Shown here: positions 11,670 through 23,012 of the stretch, one piece after another | Layout: each line of letters starts with the position of its first letter | Position numbering within the stretch: position 1 is the stretch's first letter | Assembly (NCBI RefSeq): GCF_907164915.1 | Contig: NC_061862.1 | Location: forward strand, 1,240,001 to 1,304,000 | DNA length: 64,000 bases | Source: Impatiens glandulifera | Lineage: Eukaryota > Streptophyta > Magnoliopsida > Ericales > Balsaminaceae | Reading direction: 5' to 3' | The notes under the pieces: generated by a model | Databases searched by the model: none | What the model was told of the DNA's origin: nothing | What the model saw: the letters and a program-made list of their open reading frames with translations, nothing else | Program-made: the position numbers and the translations under genes

Positions 11670-12017
11670 GAGACCTCAACCTCTTAGATCAAGTCTCGTA
11701 TCACTTCAAGTCTTCAGCCTTAGGTAATCTTAAAGAGCTTTTCAAGGTTTCAAACTCTACTTAAACCACTTCCATGTACAAGAATATCAAGGCCAGATAC
11801 AAATCAAGAACAGAAAGGGAATACTTTATGAAAAAAAGGAGGATTATATTAAGCCATACTTGGTTCAGAACTTATAAGATGATCCACTAACCACAATTAT
11901 AACTTTTATCATTTCTTATTTACCATTTCAATGGCTAAGTTCCCCAATCCGCCCACAAAAGTTTTGCAGGTTGAACTCAAATCTAAAAAATATTCCTATG
12001 TATGAACAGTTGAAAAG
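11635..12017. repeat. Perfect 29-bp inverted repeat flanking 325 bp
   Basis: Positions 11635-11663 are the exact reverse complement of 11989-12017. The left arm overlaps the first coding codons of the TRF-like gene in the start-at-11669 model, or the intron 3' splice site in the alternative model. The outer flanks show no target duplication, so a MITE is possible but unproven. A small inverted duplication of the exon edge fits as well. Confidence 0.6.
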
Positions 12018-12659
12018 AACCTCAAAGAATATTGGAGGATTTTCTTGTTTATGACCATCTAGATCACAAAAGATCTGATATCAGTATTCAACATTCAACA
12101 GAATTGGGGGATGATCAACAGAATAAAGTTAAAGAAAATATACCCGATTATCTATTTCCTCCATTTCTGGTTTACAATTGATTAACCCTTTCTTCTTCTT
12201 CTCAGATGTATAAGACTGTTAAAACAATAGAATAAGACTGTTAAGGGAGAATATTCAAAGAAAAACAAAAGTACTGAAGAGCAAGGTAAATGCCCAATCA
12301 AATTATCAATAGAGATTGAAAATTGTTGTCAGCTTCTCAAAGTATGTTCCTACTACATGTACTGATCAATAGAACATGAAAATAAGCTTGTTGATCCTGA
12401 CAATAATATATCTTAACAAGACCTAAACTCGAAATTGGTATATTAATCACAGTGCAACAATGGCATCACAAGTAGACAGTTCACTGGGAATATGCAGGGA
12501 AGGAATAAACAGAAGATTGATCTTCTGGCGGAGAAAAGGAAGGAGAAACAAATGTAGCTATGAAGGAGGAAGGGGGAAGGAGGAATTACCATTCATTTGG
12601 CCGTCGGCGACGATCGATCGGAGAGTTTCGAAATGCTAGGGTTACGATTCTTCAGCTAA

Positions 12660-12990
12660 TGAGGGAAAGAAACTTATCTGAAATTATGAAATTTTGTTCG
12701 TTACAAAGAAGAAACATTATTATTATTATTATTATTATTATTTCTTTTTCAACAGTCTCAATAATCTACTATTTTAGAAAAGTTTAAGCTATAAATATAT
12801 GTTATAATAAATTTTACTTGAGATTAATATAGTATATTTTATCATATTTTAAATAAATTTATTTTATTTAAATTGTTGTAAAATGTTACAAACATGTTAT
12901 AATAAATTTGACTTGAGATTAATATAGTATATTTCATCATATTTCAAATAAATTTATTTTATTTAAATAGTTGTAAAATGTTATGAATTA
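12660..12990. other. AT-rich spacer with (ATT)n
   Basis: An (ATT)n microsatellite occupies about 12715-12741. The rest carries a partly duplicated AT-rich sentence (about 12790-12870 and 12895-12980). No gene is seen. Confidence 0.5.
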
Positions 12991-12992
12991 AA

Positions 12993-13905
12993 TGTAGGGT
13001 GGTAAAAAAAACTGAAAAATTGCTAACCGAACCAGATAACTTACCGGTTTATCGGTTAACCGGTTCTAATGGTTCTGGTTAACCGTTTTTTTACCGGTTA
13101 AACGGATCGTTAAACGGATCGGTTTTCGGTTAAAATATTTTTTTAACGGTTTAACCGTTAATAATTTTTTATTATATATTTATATTTTATAATTTATATT
13201 AGTTATTTGGTAAATATTAAATATATTATAAATAATATTTAATAAATATTAAATATATTATAAATAATATTTAATAATTTATATATATTAGTTATTTTTA
13301 AATTTTAAATTATAATTTATATAAAATTATTTTAAAAAATATAATTATATAACTATTAATTTAAAAATAGACTTTTAAAATATACTATATTATTAAAGTA
13401 ATATAATATATCTCTAAATATATCTATCAAGTATTTTATGACATATTATATTGTGACATAGAAAAAATTTGTAGGATAACATAGTAAGACGAAGGAATGT
13501 GAAAAAAATATCATTTAAAAAAAATTAATACTTAATTTAAAAAATACAATTATTGATTCCGGTTAAACCGGTTTGTAGAATAGCGAAGGAATATGAAAAA
13601 AATATCATTTAAAAAAAATTAATACTTAATTTAAAAAATACAATTATTGATTCCGGTTAAACCGGTTTGTAGAATAGCATCATCATAAGACGAAGGAATA
13701 TGAAAAAAATATCATTTAAAAAAAATTAATACTTAATTTAAAAAATACAATTATTGATTCCGGTTAAACCGATTAACCAATCAGAACCGACCAGAACTAG
13801 TAAAACTAGAACCGGTAAAACCGATATCAATATCGGTCGATTAACCGATTTGTAAAATAAGAAACAAAATCGGACTTAACCGAAATCGTTTAACCTTGAA
13901 CACAT
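12993..13905. mobile_element. Probable hAT-like non-autonomous element
   Basis: The left end starts with TAGGGTGG, and the sequence is full of CCGGTTAACCGG-type words on both sides. The right side ends in TTAACCTTGAACAC. This style (TAGGG start, subterminal ACCGGTT repeats) is typical of plant hAT MITEs. A direct repeat of about 95-110 bp occurs three times at 13491-13785, each copy ending in a GATTCCGGTTAAACCG box. The exact ends and an 8-bp target duplication could not be established. Confidence 0.4.
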
Positions 13906-13910
13906 TAACG

Positions 13911-14278
13911 GGAAATTTGACAAAATGACCTTAAAAAAGACCATTAAATGCATCTTTGATCCAAACCGAGTATAAATTTAATTGCACAAATGACCACTTC
14001 AAAATACTCTAACGAAATTACCCCGTCGCGTAACGCAAAGGACATGATCGTCTCGTGAAAGAAAAGCCTGTGAAAAGTCCAGAATGATCGTGCCCTTCGC
14101 GTGACGATCGTGTCATTCACGTTACGCGACGGGGTAATTTCACAGTCTTTCCATTCGCGTGACGATTCTGCCCTTTGTATTTAGCGACTGGGTAATTTTG
14201 TCAGAATATTTTAAAGTGGTCATTTGCACAATTAGCGCATTTAAGATGCTTTTTTGGATCGTTCCGTCAAATTTTTCA
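13911..14278. mobile_element. Fold-back MITE, about 370 bp
   Basis: The two ends mirror each other: GGGAAATTTGAC at 13911 opposes GTCAAATTTTTC at the right end. Inner blocks also pair, such as the GGTAATTT/AAATTACC and GCGTGACGAT-containing GC-rich centre. The whole can fold into an imperfect hairpin. A related right end lies at about 63180-63326. No open frame. The superfamily is unclear (possibly Mutator-like). Confidence 0.5.
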
Positions 14279-15098
14279 TGATAACTCTTATCAATGCACA
14301 TTTAATATGTTAATTCAGGCTATTAAGAAATTGATTTTTTGGAGATTTTGTTATATGTAAATTATCATTGCTCATTCTAAAGATGAGTTTGATTTTGTAT
14401 TCTTCTTTCCATTATATTAATATCATTTTAATTATTTAATTTATTAATTAAAATAGTGTAAATTTATTTTTAATTAAATTTTAAATATAAAAAATATTTT
14501 AATAATTTATTTTAAATACAACTTTCATTTATTAAAAGCTCATAAAAATAAAAATAAATCCCATGTCACTTTTTCCCTTTCCCTTTCATTCTTTCGATCA
14601 CTAGTTCAGAAGATTACTTTTTATTTGATAATGCATTGTTGTTTCTATGTGGACTTGCCATACTTTTCAAATAATCTTTTATAAAGATCAATTTATTAGA
14701 AAAATTAATGTCATAAACTGGTAAGATAGAAAAAAAAAAAAAAAGTGCAAGGATTTAGGGAGCACAAAATTTCTCCAATCTAATTCCCCGACAAAATGAA
14801 ATCAGAACACTATGAATGAAACGGATTTTATGGATTACATATTTTTTGTTTCAACTAAAACCAAGTAAATCTCACAAAAGTAAATTTAAAAAATAAAATA
14901 TTTAAATTACCTGAATTCAAATTAATTTTCAGTGACTAGATCTCGCTTAGTTTGCATTATTTTTTTTATTTTTTTATAATTTAAATAGATAAAATCTATC
15001 TAACAACTTATTTCTTTACCCACCTAGCATATGATAAAATATAGTAATCAGAGTCACACCCTAAGAGGGTAGCACATCAATAAACAAACAAACAAACA

Positions 15099-15169
<71 letters not shown>

Positions 15170-15684
15170 TGAAGTATAAAATATGAACACATGATGATGA
15201 TAAACTAAGGTTGACTAGAAATGGAAATAACTTAATATAGGGCTAAACAGGTCTTCTCAAATTTGACTAGAAATGAAACCTAACAAGTATGGTATGTGTG
15301 CATCCAAATATAGAAGAAGCACAATAAGGTAAAAGCAAAATTTGCACAACACCATAGTAAGATAAGTAATAATATAGAGCATTCAAAGATAATTTATTCT
15401 TATGTTTTTCTTTGTTCTAGTACCCATAAGACTTCATATTCGCCATGCCATGCCATGTCAAAAAAAAAACAACCTCAAAACGAATCAACACATTTACCAT
15501 CGTCAAGTTCGGCAACTTCTATTTGTCCTTCCTCCTCCTCCTCAGCATTGTTTGGGTCACTTCATTCAGATCGGGCCCTCTATCTTTCAGTTACTTCTGG
15601 CTGAATGGCCTACAAATGCAGGCAGACAGGCAGAGAGTATTGTGCCTTGAGCCACTAGGGCTTGAACTGTTTGAGCCTAGCTAA
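14279..15684. other. Intergenic with long (TA)n tract
   Basis: AT-rich DNA with a (TA)n microsatellite at about 15102-15162. The part beyond about 15400 is likely the 3' UTR of the LARP1 gene on the minus strand; small plus-strand frames there are antisense shadows. Confidence 0.5.
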
Positions 15685-17793
15685 CTAGCTATTTTCATCA
15701 AGAACAAGATTATGCATACTTTCAGTCATATCATCACCAGCCAGCCTCCGGCCATATTGAGGACTTACGGAAGAAGGTCGCATGATCCATTTCGACCAAT
15801 CATTTCGCCTTCTTACTTTCTCGCCCTGCAACCACAAATTTAACATGATCAAAACTAATACACAGAGGTTCTTACGATTGGCTTGTTATTTAGATAAAGA
15901 CCTGGATTTCCACTTTAGCTGAAGATAGCAAGGAGTCTAATATAAGCTGGATATTGTCCGTCAACATCAGAACCTGCCAATGAAGCCAGAGACAGACAAT
16001 TTTACAAAAATCTCTCTTCTCAATAATTTTGTCAACTAGTTGACTTGTGGATCAGAATGAGAATGATAAACGCAAACGAGAGTGAATCGTATTAGGTTTG
16101 TTCCTCCTCCACCACCTATACTATAGATGTTTGTAACTTTTTTTTTCTTGGTCACCAACAAAAGTGTTCAAATTCAGGGTTATCAATATAACACCAATTA
16201 CAGCACTAAGATGGACATTAGAAATAAAAAATGGGAGATTTTAAAATTGTTAATTTCTTCCATAAATAGATTAACAAAGAGGTGCAACCATAGAATCTTG
16301 GATGAAATTTAGGATCATCTTGTAAGAAGTCAAGGCAAATAATACTCCATATATGTAACATTTTAAAAACAAATCTAAAAAATAAAAACTTAAAACCAAG
16401 TTGATTATGAATAATATAGCTGCTCAAAGAAGTAACCACAAAACTTGCCTTTTTAAAGCCTGCTATTAATTTAATTGGAACCCAACCTTGATCGTCCATG
16501 TTTAGTCGCAGGAATGTATCTTTGACTAAATTTTCATTACTGCAACAAATCAATGGTAGATGATCAGGCCATTATGTGCAAGGTCAAACAAAAATAGCAG
16601 AATAATTTGTGAAGCTAATAGTACCTAAAATAGTAATCTATCTGGTTCACTATCTTAGAGTGCAATTGTGGATCCGGGATGAAAAACATCGCATGGGGTG
16701 ATATAGGTGGAACAATATGGACACCTCTGAGGGACTCTGGAGATGGGGCTGGAACATAAAACACTTGAGATGCAAATTCTGCAAGTATGAATAGGTTAAA
16801 ATAACACCCATGATCATAAACATGAAATTCAATTATAAAATGTTACCAGGATAAACCAGAGGGCCTCCAAATGGTGGAACATGTAATGGAGGTGGTGGAG
16901 GAGGAACAAATGCAGAGTTATTAGGTGGTGGATTTCGCATAAATCCTCTAGGAATGCCTCTTGGAGACTGCATTTGCATGTCCCTATTGTTGTTGAAACT
17001 TCGTTGACGATTCCAGTCATGATTACCATTGTGATCTCGCCTTCCCCCATGATTATTATTATGATGATGATGATGGTGAGAGCTATCGCCACGAGGATGA
17101 GAACCCCTCCTAAATGAATTGCGATGTGATGAATGCTCATTGTGACCAGGAGACTGTGCTATTAACCCTCCTCCTCCTCCTTTTTGCCCACTCTCCTTGT
17201 GTGGAGATTCTTTTGAATGAGAACGCTTAACAAAAGCTGATTTAGGTGACCTTTCAACTCCAGTTGCCTATAACAATCAACAAAGGCGAAGAATTCAACA
17301 TATATTGATAAAAAACATGGGGAGCCCAAGCCCTAGTATGAGAACAACAATCTCATTATGCAATGAATGATAAAACATAAGTAACCTGTGGTAGAGAGAT
17401 CAATCCATCAGTCACTACTCTCAAAGAATGAGAGGGTGATGATTTCGGAGAAGCCCGAGCAGACTCTGACAAAGCAGGCCAAGAAACACCCCCCATGACA
17501 GTCCCTGCATCAACGGTATCATTAGAGGGTTTGTTCCAGACCAGCTTCACACCTGCATTGTTAATGCCAGAACCATTGTCCGCGTTCTCCATTTGAGGAT
17601 CCGTTGCAGAATCATCAGATGCCTTGGCAGGTGATACAGGAGGAGATGGACCCGAATGTATGAGAGTTTCCGATTCGGATCCTATAACAACATGCATCCA
17701 TGGAGACTGCTTGGCATGTGGAATATTATTATTAAGAGCAACACCATCGGGTCCATGGTTCCTCAAGAGAGAGTTAGCAGATGATGCAGCCAT
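15685..17793 (-). CDS. LARP1C: La-related RNA-binding protein 1 (LARP1b/c type)
   Basis: Six minus-strand exons join in phase: 17793-17386, 17267-16847, 16778-16625, 16539-16449, 15973-15902 and 15825-15685, giving 428 aa. The N-terminus carries the plant LARP1 block with SPWMHVV, VWNKPSN and VSWPALSES. The middle is disordered, with His/Asn-, Gly- and Pro-rich runs. The La motif (about 312-390) contains KIVNQIDYYF, ENLVKDTFLR, DDQGWVPIKLIAGFKK and VRRRNDWSKWI. There is no C-terminal DM15 repeat, so it is the short LARP1b/c form and not the long LARP1a form. Family role: binding mRNA in the cytoplasm to control translation or decay. The frame stays open upstream to 18072, but that extension is hydrophobic and unlike the family, so the MAASS start is chosen. 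The intron after 16449 has a GC donor. The symbol is by family and synteny, not proven orthology. Confidence 0.9.
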
Positions 17794-18330
17794 CAAAATC
17801 AAGGGTTTTGACAGAAAGGGTTTCAAAATCTTAGAACAACTAGTGAAAATAGTATATCGACGAATTCCGTAAGAGAGAAGAGGTCTACTAAAAGCGATTA
17901 TTAGGGTTAGTAGCGTGAGGAAGAGTTGACTATATAACGATAGAATGAGTTCATCAAAGTATTGAGCATAAAAAGAGATCAGATCGATACATACACTCAA
18001 GAGAATGGAAATTACAATGGCTGGCTGCTGAAGAAGAAGAAAAGAAGAAGCTTTCTCTCTCTTCCGGCTCAAGGTTTCAGACGGTACCCACTGATTTTCT
18101 ATCTCTTTCTTTCTTTCTTCTTCACCTTCTCTTTCTCTGTGCTATTTCTCTCTGGTTTTGCCACGAGGGAGGGCATGCAAAATGTGAATTTCCAAAATTA
18201 ACCCTCAGAAACGTGTAAATTTCCAAAAGCATGCGAAATTTCGTGTCGTTACAACTTCACGGCGATGATGGGGGCTAACGTGGCATTCATTTGTTGCCAA
18301 ATGTCTACTTAGTAAATGCAATTCTTTGCC
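17794..18330 (-). promoter_or_regulatory. 5' leader/promoter region of LARP1 gene
   Basis: The region upstream of the ATG is GA-rich on the minus strand, then AT-rich. It contains no conserved coding blocks. The exact TATA box and start site are not clear. Confidence 0.35.
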
Positions 18331-19750
18331 AACTTATATCTCCCACACCCCCAATGCATTTATTCATATTTTAATTAAATCTTCGTACATAAGTTAAGGT
18401 ATTTTGATGTTATTGGTTTTTAGTTTTTAATTATAAAAATTAAAATAAGTTTAAAAATTCATGTATAAGAAAAAAGATTGGGGTGATTGGGGCTCTTTAT
18501 TTTGGATGAATTGAAATTTCGGGACGAGGTTTTGTTAAAAATGTAATGAATTTAAACTCTAAATTAGGTCTAGTCCAAAAAAGTGACCGTTCACGGTCCC
18601 AATTGAGTACGGTCGTAAGGGTTCGAACGATTTTACGAAAAATTATTCAGAGTCGAGATTTGGTTAGGTAAGAACTAAAAAAGTACGCCCTATCATATCA
18701 AAAGACACTTGTGTTGCTTTGCAAGCCTACATAGGGTACAAGATCTAAAATCATGCATTGGAGGGATGTCCGGGCAATGAGAAGGAATGACATTTTCAGA
18801 GGGGAAGGCCATGGGAAGATATCGTTTGTAATCCATGGATCTCCGATTGTGATACCGTATCCAAGATATGTGAATAGTCTGTGTTCTTTGGACTTTTCAA
18901 ACTTGACGAACTGAAACATTTGAGTAGTTAAAGGAAATGAAATCGACTAAGACCTGTTAGTAGGGCCGAGCGAGAGTGGGTTGGAATTTTCATACAAAAA
19001 AGAGAATTTTGTCTTAACAGTTTTAAAAGTCGTTAAAATAAATAAAAATACATGTCACTAATTTAACTATCGAATTTTAGCGAATAAAGGACTTTAACTA
19101 ACTACTCTCTAAAATTCGGTAGCAAACACCTTAATTTTACTAAAAATCGTTAGTTATAACAATAATATTTTATTATGTATGATTACATGCGTTACATGGT
19201 TATTGTAGCTATATAGACAAATATATAAACGTTGTTGATAAAATTCTCCGAGATAATCAAATCGATAATCAAATCTTAGGCACACATTCATTAAGTTTTA
19301 CAAAAATATATGTGACCAAAAACAAAATGTTTATAAATTTATAAAATTCTAACAAATATAAGCTAATAAAAATAGACCACAAGTTTAATTGAGAAATTTT
19401 AGTATAAGATTCGTTTAGCACATTCTTAGTTGTTGTGCAAATGTTTTTATACTTGCTAAAGATTTTAACAATCTAAACATATTGTTTAACACATTAATCA
19501 AACTTCATGTCAATAAAGATTGTCTAACACTATTATAGGTTGAAGGTATATTATAAATGCATACACAAATTATGTAATTGTTTAAAAAGAAGATCTTGGA
19601 TGGTTAAAAAAAGTAGAACATTGAAAGATACACCAAATGTTTAAAACTGTATTTAAAAAATTAAACGCATTTTGCCAAGAAACAACAAAAAAAATAGCTA
19701 ATTTTTTATTTTAAAAAAATTGATAAAATAAATAATATTAATCCACTTAA
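18331..19750. other. Intergenic, no gene recognised
   Basis: The stretch at 18480-18960 is less AT-rich and looks like old LTR-type DNA, but has no terminal repeat or coding match. The remainder is AT-rich. Confidence 0.4.
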
Positions 19751-19859
19751 AAATTAATATTTGATCACTTTTTGTCACCTCACACTTCAAATATTCCTCC
19801 ATTGATCTCTCATATTACTTTTTAAAAGTGATCATTTTATACCGACTTATTACACTCTC

Positions 19860-20720
19860 ACTCAATCAACCATCTCATTATTAATCTTTCGTGTCTTTGG
19901 TACTTCGATCTACGTTAACTTTCATTTCGAGCATTTTGTATCAAACCTCTTACTTTCACTTCCCTAACCAACCATCTCATTATTAATCTCGTGTTCTCAC
20001 TTTTAGCATTTTTTACCCGACATTTTTACTCGACATTTTTACCCGACCTTTTTACCCTTATTTTGGTCAACCAACCATCTCATTACTAATCTCGTGTCTC
20101 GTGTTCTCACTTCGAGCATTTTGTACTCGATATTTTTACCCATACTTTGGTCAACCAACCATCTCATGACTAATCTCGTGTCTCGTGTTCTCACTTCGAG
20201 CATTTTGTACTCGATATTTTTACCCTTACTTTGGTCAACCAACCATCTCATGACTAATCTCGTGTCTCGTGTTTATTTTTTGGAATTAAAAAAGAACTAG
20301 CATGACACCCCACAGTCATGATCCCCCGCTTAAACTAAAAACACTTCCAGATGGAATCGAACTCGTAACATTTTGGGTCCCTTAAGCCGACTCTTACCAC
20401 TGGGCGTGTCTCGTGTTTTCATTTTGAGCATTCCGTACCCGATCTTCTTATATTTACTTTGGTCAACCAATCATCTCATTACTAATACCGTGTCCTCATT
20501 TCGAGCATTTTGTACCCGACTTTATTACCCTCATTTTGGTCAATTAACCATCTTATTATTAATATTGTGCCTTTACTTCAAACTTTTTTTTGTACCAGAC
20601 CTTTTTTTACCTTCACTCTATTAATTTCGTGCCCTCACTTTGATTATTTAGTACCCGGCCTCTTTACCCTCACTTTGTCTAACCAATAATCTCTTACCCT
20701 CCTTTTGGTCAATTATTAAA
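19860..20720. repeat. 84-bp minisatellite array
   Basis: Degenerate tandem copies contain the words GGTCAACCAACCATCTCAT, CTAATCTCGTGTC and CACTTCGAGCATTTTGTAC. The best two units start at 20100 and 20184, exactly 84 bp apart. Divergence grows to both sides, and a SINE interrupts the array at 20275-20404. Since 84 is a multiple of three, frames stay open by chance. Related words occur at 3700-4080 and 45230-45460. Confidence 0.75.
20275..20404 (-). mobile_element. tRNA-derived SINE with 14-bp target duplication
   Basis: On the minus strand the head reads CCCAGTGGTAAGAGTCGG (A-box region) and then GAGTTCGATTCC (B box), and the tail is T-rich. It is flanked by direct copies of CGTGTCTCGTGTTT at 20261-20274 and 20405-20418. 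A related copy is at 27836-27955. The target word also belongs to the host minisatellite, but the array resumes correctly after the second copy, which supports insertion. Confidence 0.7.
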
Positions 20721-21020
20721 TCTTTATAATTGTTCTAAAATTGGGCATCGCAGGATTATTGTATAATATGAATATTTTAATCACTTATTATTTAAGATTT
20801 TTAATTTTATATAAATAGTTTTATATATGAATATATAATTAATATGATTAATTATTACAAATAAATAACTCAAATTAAATTAAAAAAACATCATATTTTA
20901 ATAGTAAAAGAACATATAAAAAATTAATATAAATTAAAAAATGTTGCAGAGATTTATCGATAGTATATTTAATGTTTAAAAGAAATATTTGGTTGAATTT
21001 AATAGATAAAAGTTGAGTAA

Positions 21021-21896
21021 TCTATATATATATAATGATGCTTAATTTTTAAAGTGTCCAGATTGTCGGGTCGAGAGCTGTGGTTAATTTGGATACTTGA
21101 GTCGAATTGTGGGTTGACCCGCCTTTAAATTTAAAACGGTTAAAAATAAAATTAAAAATGCTAGAGGTATGTTTCGAACTTGCAACTAACAAAACAAGGT
21201 ACAACTCTTTAACCAACTAGGCTACAAAGACTTTATATTTTAAATTTAACACCAAATTTGATAAACGCGGGACGTTTTAATATTAATATAAGTTCAACTT
21301 TTTAACTAACTAATCTATATATATATAATGATGCTTAATTTTTAAAGTGTCCGGATTGCCGGGTCGAGAGCTGTGGTTAATTTGGATACTTGGGTCGAAT
21401 TGTGGGTTGACCCGCCTTTAAATTTAAAACGGTTAAAAATAAAATAAAAAATGCTAGAGGTATGTTTCGAATTTGCAACTAACAAAACAAGGTACAACAT
21501 TTTAACCAACTAGGCTACAAAGACTTTATATTTTAAATTTAACACCAAATTTGATAAATGCGGGACGTTTTAATATTAATATAAGTTCAACTTTTTAACT
21601 AACTAATCTCTATATATATAATGATGCTTAATTTTTAATGTGTCCGGATTGCCGGGTCGAGAGCTGTGGTTAATTTGGATAATTTGGTCGAATTATGGGT
21701 TGACCCGCCTTTAAATTTAAAACGATTAAAAATAAAATTAAAAATGCTAGAGGTATGTTTCGAACTTGCAACCTAACAAAACAAGAACAACTCTTTAACC
21801 AACTAGGCTACAAAGACTTTATTTTTTAAATTTAACACCAAATTTGATAAACGCGGGACGTTTTAATATTAATATAAGTTCAACTTTTTTAACTAA

Positions 21897-21938
<42 letters not shown>

Positions 21939-22672
21939 GATGCTTAATTTTTAAAATGTCCGGATTGCCGGGTCGAGAGCTGTGGTTAATTTGGATACTT
22001 GGGTCGGATTGTGGATTGACCCGCCTTTAAATTTAAAACGATTAAAAATAAAATTAAAAATGCTAGAGGTATGTTTCGAACTTGCAACCTAACAAAACAA
22101 ACACAACTCTTTAACTAACTAGACTACAAAGACTTTATGTTTTAAATTCAACACCAAATTTGATAAACGTGAGACTTTTTAATATTAATATAAGTTCAAC
22201 TTTTTAACTAATTAATCTATATATATATATATATATATATAATGATGCTTAATTTTTAAAGTGTCCGGATTGTCGGGTCGAGAGTTGTACTTGGGTCGGA
22301 TTGTGGGTTGACACTCCTTTAAATTTAAAACGGTTAAAAATAAAATTAAAAATGCTAGAGGTATGTTTCGAATTTGCAACTAACAAAACAAGGTACAACT
22401 CTTTAACCAACTAGGCTACAAAGACTTTATATTTTAAATTTAACACCAAATTTGATAAACGCGGGACGTTTTAATATTAATATAAGTTCAATTTTTTAAC
22501 TAACTAATCTATATATATAATGATGTTGAGTAAATGGATATTTGGGTCGGATTGTGGGTTGACCCACCCATAAATTTAAAACGATTAAAAATAAAATTAA
22601 AAATGTTATCCATAATTTTTTTTCACGATTTTTTATATTTTTACTCGTGCAAATGCACGGGCTAAGTGCTAG
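21021..22672 (+). mobile_element. Second non-autonomous Helitron, six-unit array
   Basis: It starts with TC after A (21020) and ends with CTAG before T (22673). The 3' hairpin is the same as in the first element. Six head-to-tail units of about 293 bp begin near 21021, 21314, 21607, 21901, 22216 and 22508; the last is truncated before the hairpin. (TA)n expansions separate some units. Units here are shorter than in the 657-2108 element and carry their own set of differences, so each array seems to have amplified separately. No protein is encoded. Confidence 0.85.
21171..21224 (-). promoter_or_regulatory. A/B box pair in second Helitron
   Basis: The minus strand shows TAGCCTAGTTGG (A box) and GTTCGAAAC (B box) at tRNA-like spacing. 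The same pair recurs in the following units near 21465-21515, 21755-21815 and 22365-22415, with minor changes. Confidence 0.5.
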
Positions 22673-23012
22673 TTAGTTAGAATGTTGACATATAAAGAAT
22701 TGATTGCAAGTTCTAAACTTGCATGGTTCACATTCACATAGTGATTTATGCAAGAACTAATGAGTTCTAATTAAATGTTATTATATATATAATAAATTAA
22801 CAAAAAAATCAAATTTTAAATTGATCGTCTCAATTTAACCCTTCATACTAAAATTTAAAGAAAAAACTAAAAAAAAACTATATTTACGATCAAATGATTA
22901 CAAGTAAATATATCTACTAACCTAGAAGACATAACTGGTGTGTTTAGGTCAGCTATTTATTTATTTTGTACAAATTCGTTACACTGTCTGTCTTGAGATA
23001 TTGACATTATTA
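22673..23012. other. Spacer downstream of the protease gene
   Basis: AT-rich, likely including the 3' UTR of the minus-strand aspartic protease. Nothing else is seen. Confidence 0.5.

Noticed and set aside
17794..18072. In-frame upstream extension of LARP1 (MSRKREK start)
   Set aside because: The extra 93 residues are hydrophobic and unlike LARP1 N-termini; the MAASS start fits the family.
20039..20300. ORFs on both strands in the 84-bp array
   Set aside because: 84 is divisible by three, so frames stay open by chance; the peptide repeats have no known family.
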